Shown here piece after piece: positions 10,835 to 21,333 of a stretch of 64,000 bases of DNA (position 1 is its first letter; every line of letters begins with the position of its first letter). The translations under genes were made by a program, and so were the position numbers. Source of the stretch: Phycisphaerales bacterium (GTDB lineage: Bacteria > Planctomycetota > Phycisphaerae > Phycisphaerales > UBA1924); NCBI GenBank assembly GCA_029213305.1, contig JARGPA010000003.1:1-64000 (forward strand), in the 5' to 3' direction. Under the pieces are notes generated by a model, which saw nothing but the letters and a program-made list of their open reading frames with translations, did no database searches and was not told the DNA's origin.

Positions 10835-12633
10835 TCGTCACCTCCTTGTTCTGCTGAGTCGGAACCGGATTCAATTTCTGAGATCCGTTTTTCAATCTGT
10901 TGTTTTACAAACTTCATCGCGGTCTGGAACTGCGGCGGGACCATGCCCTGCTGAGCTTCCATTTCATCAAGTTGAGCTTGGAGTCCTGAAGCATCAGTCT
11001 CACTTGCTAATGCTGTAATTTGCATTTCAAGTTGCGGCACTACCATCTCAACCATATCTTCCGGCAATGAATCACGCACGTCATCTATTGTCAAAAGCAC
11101 TTCTTCTGCGCCACCGCGACGAGTGTAACTCGCAACTGCTCTTGCATCTGCGCTGAAGTACTCATTTGCTACACGCATGATGTCTTCAGCGGTAACCGCC
11201 GCAATGCGTGTTGGATGCTCATTGAGATATTCATATCCGCCGTACGCTTCTGTAATCGAGATCTGGAAGAACAACGAAGAGTTGTCCTGCAATCCACGGA
11301 ATGTATCTGCAGCTTGCCCGTTTTTAACTTTCTGAAGCTCACGATCCGAAACAAGCTCAGTCTTGAGAAGCTCGAGTTGTTCGTACCATGCTGCTTCAAG
11401 TTCAGCAAGTTCAACATTCCCCTTTGGACGAGCACTAAACGAGAAACTCCCTGCATAGTGCTGAGCTCGGTTCGATGCATTCGCGCCTGTTGCGATCCCT
11501 TGGTCTTCTACAAGTGACTTGTAAAGTCGACCAGTACGGCCGTTGAGTAGATCGGCCATGACATCGAAGACTGCTTCGTCTGGGTGACCAAACGGAACAC
11601 TCCGGTATCGAACTTCGACTTGATTCTGACAATCACATTCACCAGAGAATCGAATTTCTCCGAGTAAAGGAACAGAGTATGTTGCTAATGGAGCAGCCTT
11701 TGGACGACGGTTTGGGATTCTACCAAAGTATGATTCAACAAGTTGCTTTGCATCTGCAGGATCAAAATCACCCACAATAACACCTGTCAAGTTCGCAGGT
11801 TGGTAGTAAGTCTCAAAGTACTCTCTGATATCACCTTCTGTGTATGACATCAGATCACTCATCCATCCGATGACCGGCCAGTTATATGGAGACGCGACCC
11901 AGAACATCGAATCGAATTGCTCACCTAACTTACCCGTTGCGGTTGCTTCGAGCCTTTGACGACGTTCTTCGATCACAACAAATCGCTCTGCATCGAGCTC
12001 ACGAAGTGATGGACTGATCAAACGATCGGACTCCATCCACGCCCAAAGTTCGAGTTTGTTAGATGGAACATTGATGTAGAACACCGTGAAATCTTGCGAA
12101 GTTCCCGCGTTCATCCCTGAACCACCATTACCGGTGTAAAGCGAATCAAACTCGTTTTTGATTGTAATCTGTGATTGCTCGTCTTGGAGCCTCGTCATCT
12201 CTGAACGCATTTCACGAAGCTCGTCCGTGTCGTTTGCAGGATCCCATGGATTCTCGATTTCGCCACGATACATGCGCTGGTATTGAACATCAAGCGTGTA
12301 TGCACGCATGTTCTTGCGAACTGCAGTAAGCTGATCACGGAAAACCTGATCTTGTTCTGCATCTGAAGTACCAACTGTATCTGTCCCTTTGAAGAGAAGA
12401 TGCTCAAGAAAGTGAGAAACCCCAGTAATCCCAGGTCGTTCATTCACTGAACCAACATTGGCGATCCATCCTGCGGTAATCACATTTGGTTGTTCATCAC
12501 GAGGCATGAGTAGAAACTTCATGCCGTTATCGAGTGTGTACTCGATCGGTTGGACATTCTGGGCGATCGAAGTAGAGGCCGGGATCATTAAAATCGCGGC
12601 TACTGAGATCGCAGCTTTTCGAAGTGCTCGCAT
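10831..12633 (-). CDS. M16 family zinc metallopeptidase, catalytic subunit
   Basis: Exported zinc peptidase of 600 aa with signal peptide MRALRKAAISVAAILMIPAS and cut near SIA/QN. The inverted zinc motif HFLEH is at residues 74-78 in a typical context (GVSHFLEHLLFKGT), so H74 and H78 bind zinc and E77 is the general base. Two M16 domains can be traced, the second including the RYRSVPFGHPD region. The C-terminus is a Met/Gln/Glu-rich helical tail (residues about 540-600) beyond the normal fold. GAGGAG 7 nt before the ATG supports the start. Forms a coupled pair with the non-catalytic gene that follows. Probably degrades small peptides outside the cytoplasm. Confidence 0.94.
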   Translation of the reverse strand: MRALRKAAISVAAILMIPASTSIAQNVQPIEYTLDNGMKFLLMPRDEQPNVITAGWIANVGSVNERPGITGVSHFLEHLLFKGTDTVGTSDAEQDQVFRDQLTAVRKNMRAYTLDVQYQRMYRGEIENPWDPANDTDELREMRSEMTRLQDEQSQITIKNEFDSLYTGNGGSGMNAGTSQDFTVFYINVPSNKLELWAWMESDRLISPSLRELDAERFVVIEERRQRLEATATGKLGEQFDSMFWVASPYNWPVIGWMSDLMSYTEGDIREYFETYYQPANLTGVIVGDFDPADAKQLVESYFGRIPNRRPKAAPLATYSVPLLGEIRFSGECDCQNQVEVRYRSVPFGHPDEAVFDVMADLLNGRTGRLYKSLVEDQGIATGANASNRAQHYAGSFSFSARPKGNVELAELEAAWYEQLELLKTELVSDRELQKVKNGQAADTFRGLQDNSSLFFQISITEAYGGYEYLNEHPTRIAAVTAEDIMRVANEYFSADARAVASYTRRGGAEEVLLTIDDVRDSLPEDMVEMVVPQLEMQITALASETDASGLQAQLDEMEAQQGMVPPQFQTAMKFVKQQIEKRISEIESGSDSAEQGGDE

Positions 12634-12732
12634 CGTTTCTCCTCAAGTATCGAGCTTTGAATCCCATCACACATTGCAACGGGGTCAAATAATACCTATT
12701 CGGACAACAAATGATGCAGAATATGTGAAGGT

Positions 12733-13683
12733 TCAGCTCGAAATCCCAAGCTCAGCAATCATGCACCGAACACTGCCCCCTGCGATATACTCAATCGTGG
12801 GAATCGGTACATGTACAATCTGCCCAAATGCCTGCAATCGAGCTTTTTGAGCATCTGTAAAGTGCTCGAATGCTTCTTGCGACATCGCAAAGAGATGATT
12901 TCCCTCTCGTGATTGAAGTTCCAAGATATTCCCACAGTAGTGTGACACCTGATCGAGTGAAATTGTGATCAACTCTCGACCACTTGCTCTCAGGGAATTT
13001 TCAACGCGTTCGTACTCATCAGGATCAGTGATTGATTCAAAGCAAACAACACAGATCTTCTCCCCGATGCTCAACATCACATTTGTGTGATAAATCGGAT
13101 TCCCATCGAGATCTGCGCTATGGAACATCACTGTTTGGTAACCGGTCATATCTGCCCACGCATCAAGGGCATCTTGACTTGTGCGTCCAGATAGACACGC
13201 GTACGCGATATTGCTCGTTCGATCGAGTACCAATGAACCAGTGCCTTCGAGGAACTCATCGGATTCTTCGAGTTCACTCAGATCATAATGATCGGGTTCA
13301 CATCTCGTAAACCCTGCAATCGCGTCCAAGATCACATTTCTGCGTTCTTTTCGTCGAGATTGAGCAAGCATCGGATAAGTCACGAGGAGCGGGTTCTCCC
13401 TCTCTCCATCTTCTATAGGTTGATGAAACGAAACCCAGTTATTGGGGAACACAGAATCTGGCAATCCAAGCTCATCCTCGAAGATCAACACTTCAACCCC
13501 TGCATTGCTTAAAGCTTGCGAGAGGGCATTGAATTCCTCGATTGCTCGTTGATTTATACAACTCAGAGTTTCTGCAGGCTCCTTCATAAATCGATTTGTC
13601 TGAGCAGCTTGCTCATCGCGCCCAAACCCTGTTGGCCTGATCATCAATACTCGGGAAGCAGTTTGCGTGGTTTCGGTACTCAT
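12733..13683 (-). CDS. CtlX-like amidinotransferase-fold hydrolase (arginine/citrulline type)
   Basis: Guanidino-group-modifying enzyme family that includes dimethylargininase, arginine deiminase and the citrulline hydrolase CtlX. Residues visible: FPNNW at 79-83 (substrate loop), H199 in YHTNVM, and the nucleophile C307 in GGSVRCMIAE near the end, all as in the family. The frame extends upstream to 13758, but the ATG at 13683 is preferred since it gives the usual 316-aa length and avoids overlap with hutH. It is divergent from hutH with about 52 bp between starts, so the two may share control. The family name CtlX fits best by overall layout; arginine versus citrulline cannot be told from sequence alone. 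Confidence 0.75.
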   Translation of the reverse strand: MSTETTQTASRVLMIRPTGFGRDEQAAQTNRFMKEPAETLSCINQRAIEEFNALSQALSNAGVEVLIFEDELGLPDSVFPNNWVSFHQPIEDGERENPLLVTYPMLAQSRRKERRNVILDAIAGFTRCEPDHYDLSELEESDEFLEGTGSLVLDRTSNIAYACLSGRTSQDALDAWADMTGYQTVMFHSADLDGNPIYHTNVMLSIGEKICVVCFESITDPDEYERVENSLRASGRELITISLDQVSHYCGNILELQSREGNHLFAMSQEAFEHFTDAQKARLQAFGQIVHVPIPTIEYIAGGSVRCMIAELGISS

Positions 13684-13735
13684 GGCACTATGATATACCT
13701 CACTCAAGTTCACATGACTAATCGAGACAGACCAA

Positions 13736-15277
13736 ATGCCAACCGACGCACCAATCACTCTTCATCCTGCTCAAACACTCACTCCTACTGATATTCAATC
13801 AGTTGCAAGAGGCGATCGAAGAGTCCTGCTCAGTGATGAAGCTCGAAACGCAATCTCAGCTTGTCGTGCAAGATTAGAATCTGTCCTCAACGATGGACTC
13901 CCCCACTATGGGATTAACACAGGTTTCGGATCACTCTCTAGACAACAAATTGCATCCGGCGATCTTGAAGATCTACAAAGAAATCTTATCCGATCTCATG
14001 CCGCCGGCGTAGGCGATCCGCTCCCCAAAGAGGCTGTCCGAGCGATGATGCTGATACTTGCATCCTCATTGAGTAGAGGAATCTCTGGAGTACGTGTTGA
14101 AGTTGTGGAACAAATTATTGCTCTACTCAATAACAACATCACTCCCTTAGTTCCTGAGCTTGGATCTGTAGGCGCATCGGGAGACTTAGCTCCGCTGGCG
14201 CATGTCGCACAGGTTTTGATCGGCGAAGGTCATGCAACAGTTGCGAATAAAAAAGTTTCCGGAATCGAAGCATTGAGCAACGTGAATATCCGTCCGATTA
14301 CTCTTAAGCCCAAAGAGGGCCTTGCGCTTATTAACGGCACTCATCTCATGACAGGTCGATTCGCCCTGATTGCATATGACTTACATCAACTCGTTGATGC
14401 AGCTCTCGTTGCAAATGCAATGTCAATCGATGCTGCACGCGCATCACACGGGTATCTTGACGAACGCGTATATACCGCACGCAACCAACCTGGCGCTACT
14501 CAAGTGGCAAAGACTATGCGCTCATTGCTCGATGGGAGTTCCATTGTCGAATCTCATGCAGAAAATGACCCACGCGTTCAAGATCCATATTCATTCCGAT
14601 GCGCCCCACTTGTTCTTGGAGCAGTGATCGATTCGTTTCGGCCTTGTCTAGAAAGATTACAAGATGAACTCGGCGCTGTCACAGACAACCCGCTCATCTT
14701 CGATACAAACACAGATACTCCTGACATCGTATCAGCGGGTTGTTTTCATGGGATGCCTGTCGCGCTCCCGCTCGATACTCTTGCGATCGGGATCGCTCAC
14801 TTAGCAGGAATTTCTGAACGACGCATGTACCACATTCTGTCCGTTTTCGATCCAGAATCTGAACTTAGCGCGTTTATGAGTCCTCAACCCGGAGTGATGT
14901 CGGGGTTTATGATTGTTCAGTATGCCGCCGCGGCGATCTGTAATGAACTCATCGGACTCGCAAACCCTGCATCTGTTGCAAATCTCTCTACATGTGCAGG
15001 AATGGAAGATTACAACTCATTCGGACCACGAAGCGCAGCCAAAGCATCAAGAGCACTACAGCTCGCAAGGAATGTGATCGCTGCAGAGCTTCTCTGCTCT
15101 GCAGAAGGTATCGAAGCTCATCGCCCTCATCGATCAGGCAAACGAGTAGAGGAAGCGATCAGCATCATACGAACTGTTGTAGAACCGTTGACACAGGATC
15201 GCTCCCCTTCTCCAGACATCGAAGCAATCGTTCGATTGATTGAAAAAGATTCTTTCAAGTTCAATCTTGAATCGTGA
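13736..15277 (+). CDS. hutH: Histidine ammonia-lyase
   Basis: First step of histidine degradation: L-histidine to urocanate plus ammonia, cytoplasmic homotetramer. The A147-S148-G149 triad in GSVGASGDLAPLAH forms the MIO electrophile, and the tyrosine region HYGINTGFG and the QDPYSFRCAP loop are intact. Length 513 aa is normal. It is separated from hutUGI by a reverse-strand gene (15286-17385), so it probably has its own promoter in the short gap it shares with the CtlX-like gene. No clear Shine-Dalgarno precedes the ATG; the N-terminal extension MPTDAPITLHPAQTL is typical for the family. Confidence 0.97.
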   Translation: MPTDAPITLHPAQTLTPTDIQSVARGDRRVLLSDEARNAISACRARLESVLNDGLPHYGINTGFGSLSRQQIASGDLEDLQRNLIRSHAAGVGDPLPKEAVRAMMLILASSLSRGISGVRVEVVEQIIALLNNNITPLVPELGSVGASGDLAPLAHVAQVLIGEGHATVANKKVSGIEALSNVNIRPITLKPKEGLALINGTHLMTGRFALIAYDLHQLVDAALVANAMSIDAARASHGYLDERVYTARNQPGATQVAKTMRSLLDGSSIVESHAENDPRVQDPYSFRCAPLVLGAVIDSFRPCLERLQDELGAVTDNPLIFDTNTDTPDIVSAGCFHGMPVALPLDTLAIGIAHLAGISERRMYHILSVFDPESELSAFMSPQPGVMSGFMIVQYAAAAICNELIGLANPASVANLSTCAGMEDYNSFGPRSAAKASRALQLARNVIAAELLCSAEGIEAHRPHRSGKRVEEAISIIRTVVEPLTQDRSPSPDIEAIVRLIEKDSFKFNLES

Positions 15278-15285
15278 TATAAAAA

Positions 15286-17385
15286 TCACTCTATATCAAA
15301 GATCTCAATAGCCCCTGAGTTGATTCTTGATTCGAGCATTTGCATGAACTGGAACCGATCAACATTTTCAATATGTCCATCGGCAAACCCAACAAGGATA
15401 CTTTCTTCGCCGTTGATCCATGCTGCTCTATCGAATGCAAGGATGAATGAAGCATCAAAGATATTATCTGATGCTGCTTTATCTGAACGGATTAGATAAT
15501 CGGGGCCGCCATCCAACGCGGGTCCGAACGGAGATATCAACATTTCATGTTCTATGAAACCTTCGTTGAGCATGACATCCATTGATTCGGGAAACCGATC
15601 TTCGTTTACTGATGAATATACAATCATCCCCTGGATGATTCCTCTGAGTTGAGTCGCTGCGAGCACTTCTGTTGCTGCTTCACGCGCTGATCCAAGTGCA
15701 GGCAACAGAATCCCAGCTGCAAACGCAGGAAGGATCACCCCTTGCACATCAGAAATCGCACCCATACCTGCAGAGAGCTGAACCAGGACTGATTCATCAC
15801 CGATATAATGTGTTCTGAAATCTTCTCCATCCCACCAGCTGATCGAGGACGATGGTTCTACATTTTTCGTAAGTTGCGAAAAACTCGGCATAATCGAACC
15901 AACGATACGATCAGGATTCTTCGGCGAACGAGCAGCATTTGCGAGTGCACTACTGAGCATTGCAGTTACGCCGTAACCTTTTTTAGATAATCGTGCAGCA
16001 TCAAAGAAACTCAAACCATAAACCTTCTCGGATTGTGCCCTCGAAAGAACAGACTCTTTGAATAATGGATTATCGATGATGCTTCTTCTCGATTGGATTC
16101 GCAACTGTGAAACCGCCTGCTCAAGCGACCCAGGTGAGAGCGCAACTACGAGCATGTCCTCATGGATCGCCCATGATGGCTCAAGTGGAATTGGTAATCC
16201 AGGCGCGGTCATTGAGTAGGCCTTCACGCTTTTTGTAGTCCACTCTTGCACTCGGGCATACCCATTCACTTCTTCAACTGCGAGTTTGTTTAGCTTGTTT
16301 TTTAGCTTCAGGTGAGCTTTACCAAATGCTTCAGCGTCGTTCAGTTCCATGAGTAAGACCGCAGAGAGTACACCTCCACCGCCGGTGGATTCTGATTGGT
16401 AATACATCATCCGATCACCCATGTTCCCGAGAACATCTTCGAGAAGATCGACTCCAAGTTCTCTTGTGAACTCGTCGTACTCTTCGCTTCCAACAGATTC
16501 CATCGTCGTTTGAAGTGCGCCCAAAGTCTGTGAAATATTGGTTTGAAAAGCAACGAGTCGGACTGCATCCATAGGAACGCGTTTGAAATCGTCCTTTTCA
16601 AAGAACACTTCAGTACTCATCCCGAGCGATTCACTGTTCTTTGCTGCGTTGATCAATCTCGATGTCATATGCATCTGATCATCATCAACTCCTACATTGA
16701 ACTCGATCACTGGTGAATCTGGTTCCATAAATGCCATGACTGGATTCATCATGAATGCAGGTTCATTTTCCATCATTTCTGCCAGATCTGGCGCGAACAA
16801 ATTGATCATTTTTCCAATGTCTGCTCGTCCAGACATCACAGGTGTTAACCCGTCGGGCAAATCACCTTGATCGATCGTCATCGGTACGATGTCAGTTTCC
16901 CCCATACTGAGCCATAAACGATTGTCGTTGTGCTCAATCCCGATTGGTCCCATTGGTCCCATCACTTCGCTACTGCTTGGTGATAGCTCGCTCATCTCCA
17001 TCCCAGATATTTCGATGAAACCAGTCATCTGAGAATAAAGTGATTCAAGTTCAACATTCCCAGGTTCAAATACGAATGAGGCTGCGATTCCGTTCTCGTT
17101 CGAATCGAACCTTAATGCAGTCGCAGATGTGCATAAATCCCAACCCATGGCCATTGCTTGACCTTGGAATGGTTCTAACTCCAACTCTTCGGTCAAATCA
17201 GCCAATCGGTGTTTGAGATGTTTGATTGTCTCTATTAACTGCAGATCGATATCTGCAACCGGCCAGTCATAGAGCCCCAAACTGTGGATCTCAAGCATTG
17301 GCTGAGGATCTTCGCTTTGAGCACCCCAAAGAACCGGAGAAACAAGACATGGTACTAGAACTGAATACAATATCGATTGACGCAT
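15286..17385 (-). CDS. Secreted protein of unknown function with pseudopilin-like C-terminus
   Basis: Not recognised as a named family. The frame opens at GTG 17394, but ATG at 17385 has AAAGGTG upstream and starts a signal peptide (MRQSILYSVLVPCLVSPVLW, cut near GAQ). The large middle part (about 60-540) resembles repeats of DUF3352-like periplasmic proteins, with many Met and acidic residues. From about residue 550 it holds LPALGSAREAATEVLAATQL followed by RGIIQGMIVYS and, near the end, GFADGHIENVDRF. The same order is seen in the prepilin at 57460-58518, here without a class III signal peptide. It lies head-to-head with hutU and splits the hut genes. Function unknown; envelope location inferred. 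Confidence 0.75.
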   Translation of the reverse strand: MRQSILYSVLVPCLVSPVLWGAQSEDPQPMLEIHSLGLYDWPVADIDLQLIETIKHLKHRLADLTEELELEPFQGQAMAMGWDLCTSATALRFDSNENGIAASFVFEPGNVELESLYSQMTGFIEISGMEMSELSPSSSEVMGPMGPIGIEHNDNRLWLSMGETDIVPMTIDQGDLPDGLTPVMSGRADIGKMINLFAPDLAEMMENEPAFMMNPVMAFMEPDSPVIEFNVGVDDDQMHMTSRLINAAKNSESLGMSTEVFFEKDDFKRVPMDAVRLVAFQTNISQTLGALQTTMESVGSEEYDEFTRELGVDLLEDVLGNMGDRMMYYQSESTGGGGVLSAVLLMELNDAEAFGKAHLKLKNKLNKLAVEEVNGYARVQEWTTKSVKAYSMTAPGLPIPLEPSWAIHEDMLVVALSPGSLEQAVSQLRIQSRRSIIDNPLFKESVLSRAQSEKVYGLSFFDAARLSKKGYGVTAMLSSALANAARSPKNPDRIVGSIMPSFSQLTKNVEPSSSISWWDGEDFRTHYIGDESVLVQLSAGMGAISDVQGVILPAFAAGILLPALGSAREAATEVLAATQLRGIIQGMIVYSSVNEDRFPESMDVMLNEGFIEHEMLISPFGPALDGGPDYLIRSDKAASDNIFDASFILAFDRAAWINGEESILVGFADGHIENVDRFQFMQMLESRINSGAIEIFDIE

Positions 17386-17487
17386 TATGAACACCTTTCA
17401 ACTCATAAAATAGAATGAAAGTTTAGTTTACACCATTCTTGCGTATAGTTGTACCCTCAGTTTCCCATTCCACTGGAATTTTCCTCT

Positions 17488-19233
17488 ATGAGCAGCACAC
17501 AATCCCCGTACATACCAGTTCCACAGAATCGCACTATTCGCGCTCCTCGTGGTTCGGAAATCTCTTGTAAATCTTGGCAAGCAGAAGCCGCCATGCGAAT
17601 GCTGATGAACAATCTCGATCCCGAAGTTGCAGAGCATCCTGAATCATTGATTGTCTACGGCGGTCGAGGACAAGCAGCTCGATCTTGGGAGGCGTACGAC
17701 GCGATTATCGAAACTCTCGAACGACTCGAACCAGACGAGACCCTCCTGGTGCAATCGGGTAAACCTGTCGGGGTTGTAAAAACACACGAAGATGCTCCTC
17801 GTGTGATGATCGCAAACTCGAATTTAGTCCCACATTGGGCAACCCAAGAACACTTCGATGATCTCTCTGCTAAGGGATTAATGATGTATGGGCAGATGAC
17901 TGCAGGGTCTTGGATCTACATCGGAACACAGGGGATCTTACAAGGAACATTTGAAACTTACGCAGAATGTGCGAAACTCAACTTTAACGGCACACTCTCT
18001 GGTACGCTCAATGTGACCGGCGGTTGCGGAGGTATGGGTGGAGCTCAACCCCTCTCGATCACACTCAACGGGGGAACTTGTCTCATCGCTGATGTTGATC
18101 AATCAAGACTCGATCGACGGCTTGCAGATAATTATCTCGATGAAGTTGTAGAAGATCTAGACAATGCAATTGATCGTGCGATTGAACTCAAAGAACAGAA
18201 ATCAGCAACATCAGTTGGCTGGTGCGGCAACTCGATCGAACTCTTGAATCGCCTCATCGAGCGAGACATCACCCCTGATACGCTCACAGATCAAACGAGT
18301 GCACACGATCCTCTTCAAGGGTATTGTCCTATTGAATACACATTCGAAGAAGCAAATCAAGCAAGACTCGATGATCCAGAAGGTTATCAAACATTGAGCT
18401 TAAACTCGATGCGTTTGCATGTTGAGGCCATGGTCAAACTTCAAACTCGCGGAGCAATTACATTCGATTACGGCAACAACATCCGTCAGCGTGCTTTCGA
18501 CGAAGGATTCAAAGATGCATTCGCATTCCCAGGATTTGTTCCTGCATACATCCGCCCACAGTTCTGTCTTGGACGAGGACCATTTCGATGGTGCGCACTC
18601 TCGGGTGATCCACAAGACATCTACAAAACCGACTATGCACTCCTTCAACTCTTCCCCAAGGGTGACGGCGGATACAACGATCGTCTCCATAGCTGGTTGT
18701 TAGGGTGTCACGCAAATCCTGAAGCTCTCCTCGCAGGTGACTTTGCAAACTGTGCTCCAAAATTTGCATTCCAAGGTTTACCTTGTCGTATTTGCTGGTT
18801 CGGACTCGGAGAACGAGACAAAGCAGGACTCTTGTTTAACAACATGGTCCAAGCAAACGCGGTTTCTGCACCCATTGTGATCGGGAGAGATCATCTTGAT
18901 TGTGGTTCAGTTGCATCACCCAATAGAGAAACTGAGTCAATGAAAGACGGCACCGATGCAGTATCTGATTGGCCGTTATTGAACTTTGGGGTCAACATTG
19001 CATCAGGCGCAAGTTGGGTGAGTTTTCATCACGGCGGAGGTGTTGGAATCGGGTTTAGTCAACATGCAGGACAAGTCATCGTTGCAGACGGGACTCCAGA
19101 AGCCGCGAAGCGACTCGAACGCGTCTTGCGAAATGATCCGATGATGGGTATCTTCCGCCATCACGATGCAGGATACGAGGATGCGACACAGTGCGGCAAA
19201 GAACAAAATGTTGATATCCCAATGAGTAAATAA
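17488..19233 (+). CDS. hutU: Urocanate hydratase
   Basis: Second step of histidine degradation: urocanate to 4-imidazolone-5-propionate, using tightly bound NAD+. Family blocks are clear: [23 protein letters not shown] (the NAD-binding Gly-rich loop), [12 protein letters not shown], and [20 protein letters not shown] near the C-terminus. The frame opens at a TTG (17449), but the ATG at 17488 gives 581 aa, closer to the usual length of about 550-560. hutG follows after 4 nt, and hutI overlaps hutG, so the three form one operon. Confidence 0.96.
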   Translation: MSSTQSPYIPVPQNRTIRAPRGSEISCKSWQAEAAMRMLMNNLDPEVAEHPESLIVYGGRGQAARSWEAYDAIIETLERLEPDETLLVQSGKPVGVVKTHEDAPRVMIANSNLVPHWATQEHFDDLSAKGLMMYGQMTAGSWIYIGTQGILQGTFETYAECAKLNFNGTLSGTLNVTGGCGGMGGAQPLSITLNGGTCLIADVDQSRLDRRLADNYLDEVVEDLDNAIDRAIELKEQKSATSVGWCGNSIELLNRLIERDITPDTLTDQTSAHDPLQGYCPIEYTFEEANQARLDDPEGYQTLSLNSMRLHVEAMVKLQTRGAITFDYGNNIRQRAFDEGFKDAFAFPGFVPAYIRPQFCLGRGPFRWCALSGDPQDIYKTDYALLQLFPKGDGGYNDRLHSWLLGCHANPEALLAGDFANCAPKFAFQGLPCRICWFGLGERDKAGLLFNNMVQANAVSAPIVIGRDHLDCGSVASPNRETESMKDGTDAVSDWPLLNFGVNIASGASWVSFHHGGGVGIGFSQHAGQVIVADGTPEAAKRLERVLRNDPMMGIFRHHDAGYEDATQCGKEQNVDIPMSK

Positions 19234-19237
19234 CACA

Positions 19238-20113
19238 ATGACATTGCAACATCTCAACTCAGTTAATTGGAATCACATCCCTGCTTCAAAGTTTGCTTCT
19301 CTTATCCGCACGAATCCTGCAGATTGCCAGATCGCACTGATCGGACTTCCCGACGATACTGGTGTCCAACTGAACAACGGGAGATCGGGCGCTAAAGAAG
19401 GTCCATCTGCGTTTCGCAAAGCGCTTGCAAAATACGGTGTAGCAGAACCCGCAGAATGGAGTTGGCCAACGGTCTTTGACGCAGGGGATGTTGATGTCGT
19501 ACCAGGTGATCTCCACGAAACTCATCGTCGAGTGACCGACGCGGTTCAAACAGTACTTGATCTCGGACTCTTCCCAATAGGTATTGGAGGGGGACACGAT
19601 CTCACATTTCCATTTGTACGCGCCGTTGCGAAACAGTTTGGATCATTAAACGGGATCTATTTTGACGCACATCTTGATGTACGAGAGACTGACGGATCTG
19701 GGATGCCGTTTCGAAAACTGCTTGAGACAGGCGCCGCGAAATCAATGAGAGTTCACGGGCTTGACCCAAACTCGAACTCGCAAGAACATGTCCACTGGTT
19801 CAAAACCCACGGCGGCCATATCGCCAACAATCTTGATCATGATGATCCGTGGCCGACTACCAACACATTTGTATCTCTAGATCTCGATGTCATCGATCAA
19901 TCACATGCTCCAGGGGTCAGCGCACACAATGCATGTGGATGGACAAGTACACAAACAGAAGCATGGGTACTTAAAGCCGGACAAAACCCTCTAGTTCGAT
20001 GCTTCGATATTATGGAACTCTCCCCTCCTTACGATCGTGACGAACGAACAGCACGCATTGCTGCGAGAATGTTCCTAACCTTCCTTCGAGGATATTCGGA
20101 GCGCACACAATGA
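19238..20113 (+). CDS. hutG: Formimidoylglutamase (ureohydrolase family)
   Basis: Last step of the formamide-releasing branch of histidine degradation: N-formimidoyl-L-glutamate to glutamate plus formamide. Manganese-binding motifs of the arginase fold are present: GGGHDLTFP, DAHLDVRE and SLDLDVIDQS. The block SGMPFRKLLETG is characteristic of HutG rather than arginase or agmatinase. 291 aa, normal length. It begins 4 nt after hutU and its stop overlaps the hutI start (ATGA). Confidence 0.95.
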   Translation: MTLQHLNSVNWNHIPASKFASLIRTNPADCQIALIGLPDDTGVQLNNGRSGAKEGPSAFRKALAKYGVAEPAEWSWPTVFDAGDVDVVPGDLHETHRRVTDAVQTVLDLGLFPIGIGGGHDLTFPFVRAVAKQFGSLNGIYFDAHLDVRETDGSGMPFRKLLETGAAKSMRVHGLDPNSNSQEHVHWFKTHGGHIANNLDHDDPWPTTNTFVSLDLDVIDQSHAPGVSAHNACGWTSTQTEAWVLKAGQNPLVRCFDIMELSPPYDRDERTARIAARMFLTFLRGYSERTQ

Positions 20114-21333
20114 GCGAATCTGATCAATCAATCGCAATCATCAACGCACGAGTGTTAACCCTTACAGATGGCACATCGCCCAGACGCGGGAAGCAGATGT
20201 CAAATCTGGGCGCAATCAACAACGCATCGATTCTGATAACAGGCAGACATATTCAACAGGTAGGCACTGACTTACAAGTACCAAGTCACGCGCGCACAAT
20301 CGATGCAAATGGCAGAGTTGTTATGCCTGCATTTGTTGATTGTCATACACATGCGTGTTGGGCTGGAGATCGACTCGATGAATGGGAACTTAAACAGCGC
20401 GGCGCAACTTATCTAGAAATCCTTAAATCTGGCGGCGGGATCATGTCCACTGTAAATGCCGTCCGAAATGCAAGCACTGTCGAACTCGTAGAATCATTGA
20501 ACGATCGCCTCAATTGGATGCTAAGTGAAGGCACAACTGCATGTGAGGTAAAATCAGGATATGGTTTGAGTACAAAAGATGAACTCAAGATGCTCGACGC
20601 GATTCATATTGCTTCTTCCAGCTGGGAAGGAAGAGTCTTACCGACTGCATGCATCGGGCACGCAAAGGATGCGAGTGTTGCTGATTTCGTGAAACAAACG
20701 ATTCAAGAAACACTCCCCGCGGTTCATGAAAAATACCCATCAGTGACAATTGATGCTTATACCGAAGACGGCGCATGGTCTGTTGATGAGACTATCGCAT
20801 TGTTTGAAGCCGCGAAGAACTTAGGACATCCATTGCGGATTCACGCAGATCAGTTCAACTCTTTAGGAATGCTCGAATCAGCAATCGAACTTGGCGCATT
20901 GAGTGTCGATCATCTCGAAGCAACTCCGACTGAATCACTCGTCAGACTTGCTCAATCAAAAACCATGGGTGTGATGCTCCCATGTTCAGGATTTCATGTG
21001 GATAGTCGATACGGAGATGCCCGCACGTTCATCAATCACAACGGAGCACTCGCGATCGCAACTAATGTGAATCCAGGATCAGCACCTTGCGTGTCAATGC
21101 CCATGAGTATTGCGATTGCGGTTCGCAATCTGGGTATTACTGCTGCTGAAGCAATTTGTGCCTCAACTATCAATGGCGCACACCTACTAGGATTCGAAGA
21201 TCTTGGCTCGATTACAAAAGGGAATCAAGCAGACCTCGTGATGCTTCGTCATTCAGATGAACGCCAACTCGGATATTCATTCGGCGGGAATCACACTGAA
21301 ATGGTAATATGTAACGGCCAGATCATCCGTTGA
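20110..21333 (+). CDS. hutI: Imidazolonepropionase
   Basis: Third step of histidine degradation: hydrolysis of imidazolonepropionate to formimidoylglutamate. Metal-dependent amidohydrolase; the HxH pair is H79/H81 (FVDCHTHACWAGD), with later ligands in PLRIHADQFN and LSVDHLEATP, and TNVNPGSAP near the end. 407 aa is standard. CGGAGCG upstream and the ATGA overlap with hutG support the start. Its 3' end overlaps the convergent elbB by 11 bp and no terminator is seen between them. Confidence 0.96.
   Translation: MSESDQSIAIINARVLTLTDGTSPRRGKQMSNLGAINNASILITGRHIQQVGTDLQVPSHARTIDANGRVVMPAFVDCHTHACWAGDRLDEWELKQRGATYLEILKSGGGIMSTVNAVRNASTVELVESLNDRLNWMLSEGTTACEVKSGYGLSTKDELKMLDAIHIASSSWEGRVLPTACIGHAKDASVADFVKQTIQETLPAVHEKYPSVTIDAYTEDGAWSVDETIALFEAAKNLGHPLRIHADQFNSLGMLESAIELGALSVDHLEATPTESLVRLAQSKTMGVMLPCSGFHVDSRYGDARTFINHNGALAIATNVNPGSAPCVSMPMSIAIAVRNLGITAAEAICASTINGAHLLGFEDLGSITKGNQADLVMLRHSDERQLGYSFGGNHTEMVICNGQIIR

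Noticed and set aside
13684-13758. N-terminal extension of the CtlX-like protein from 13758
   Set aside because: It would overlap the start of hutH, adds residues with no family match, and a downstream ATG gives the usual length.
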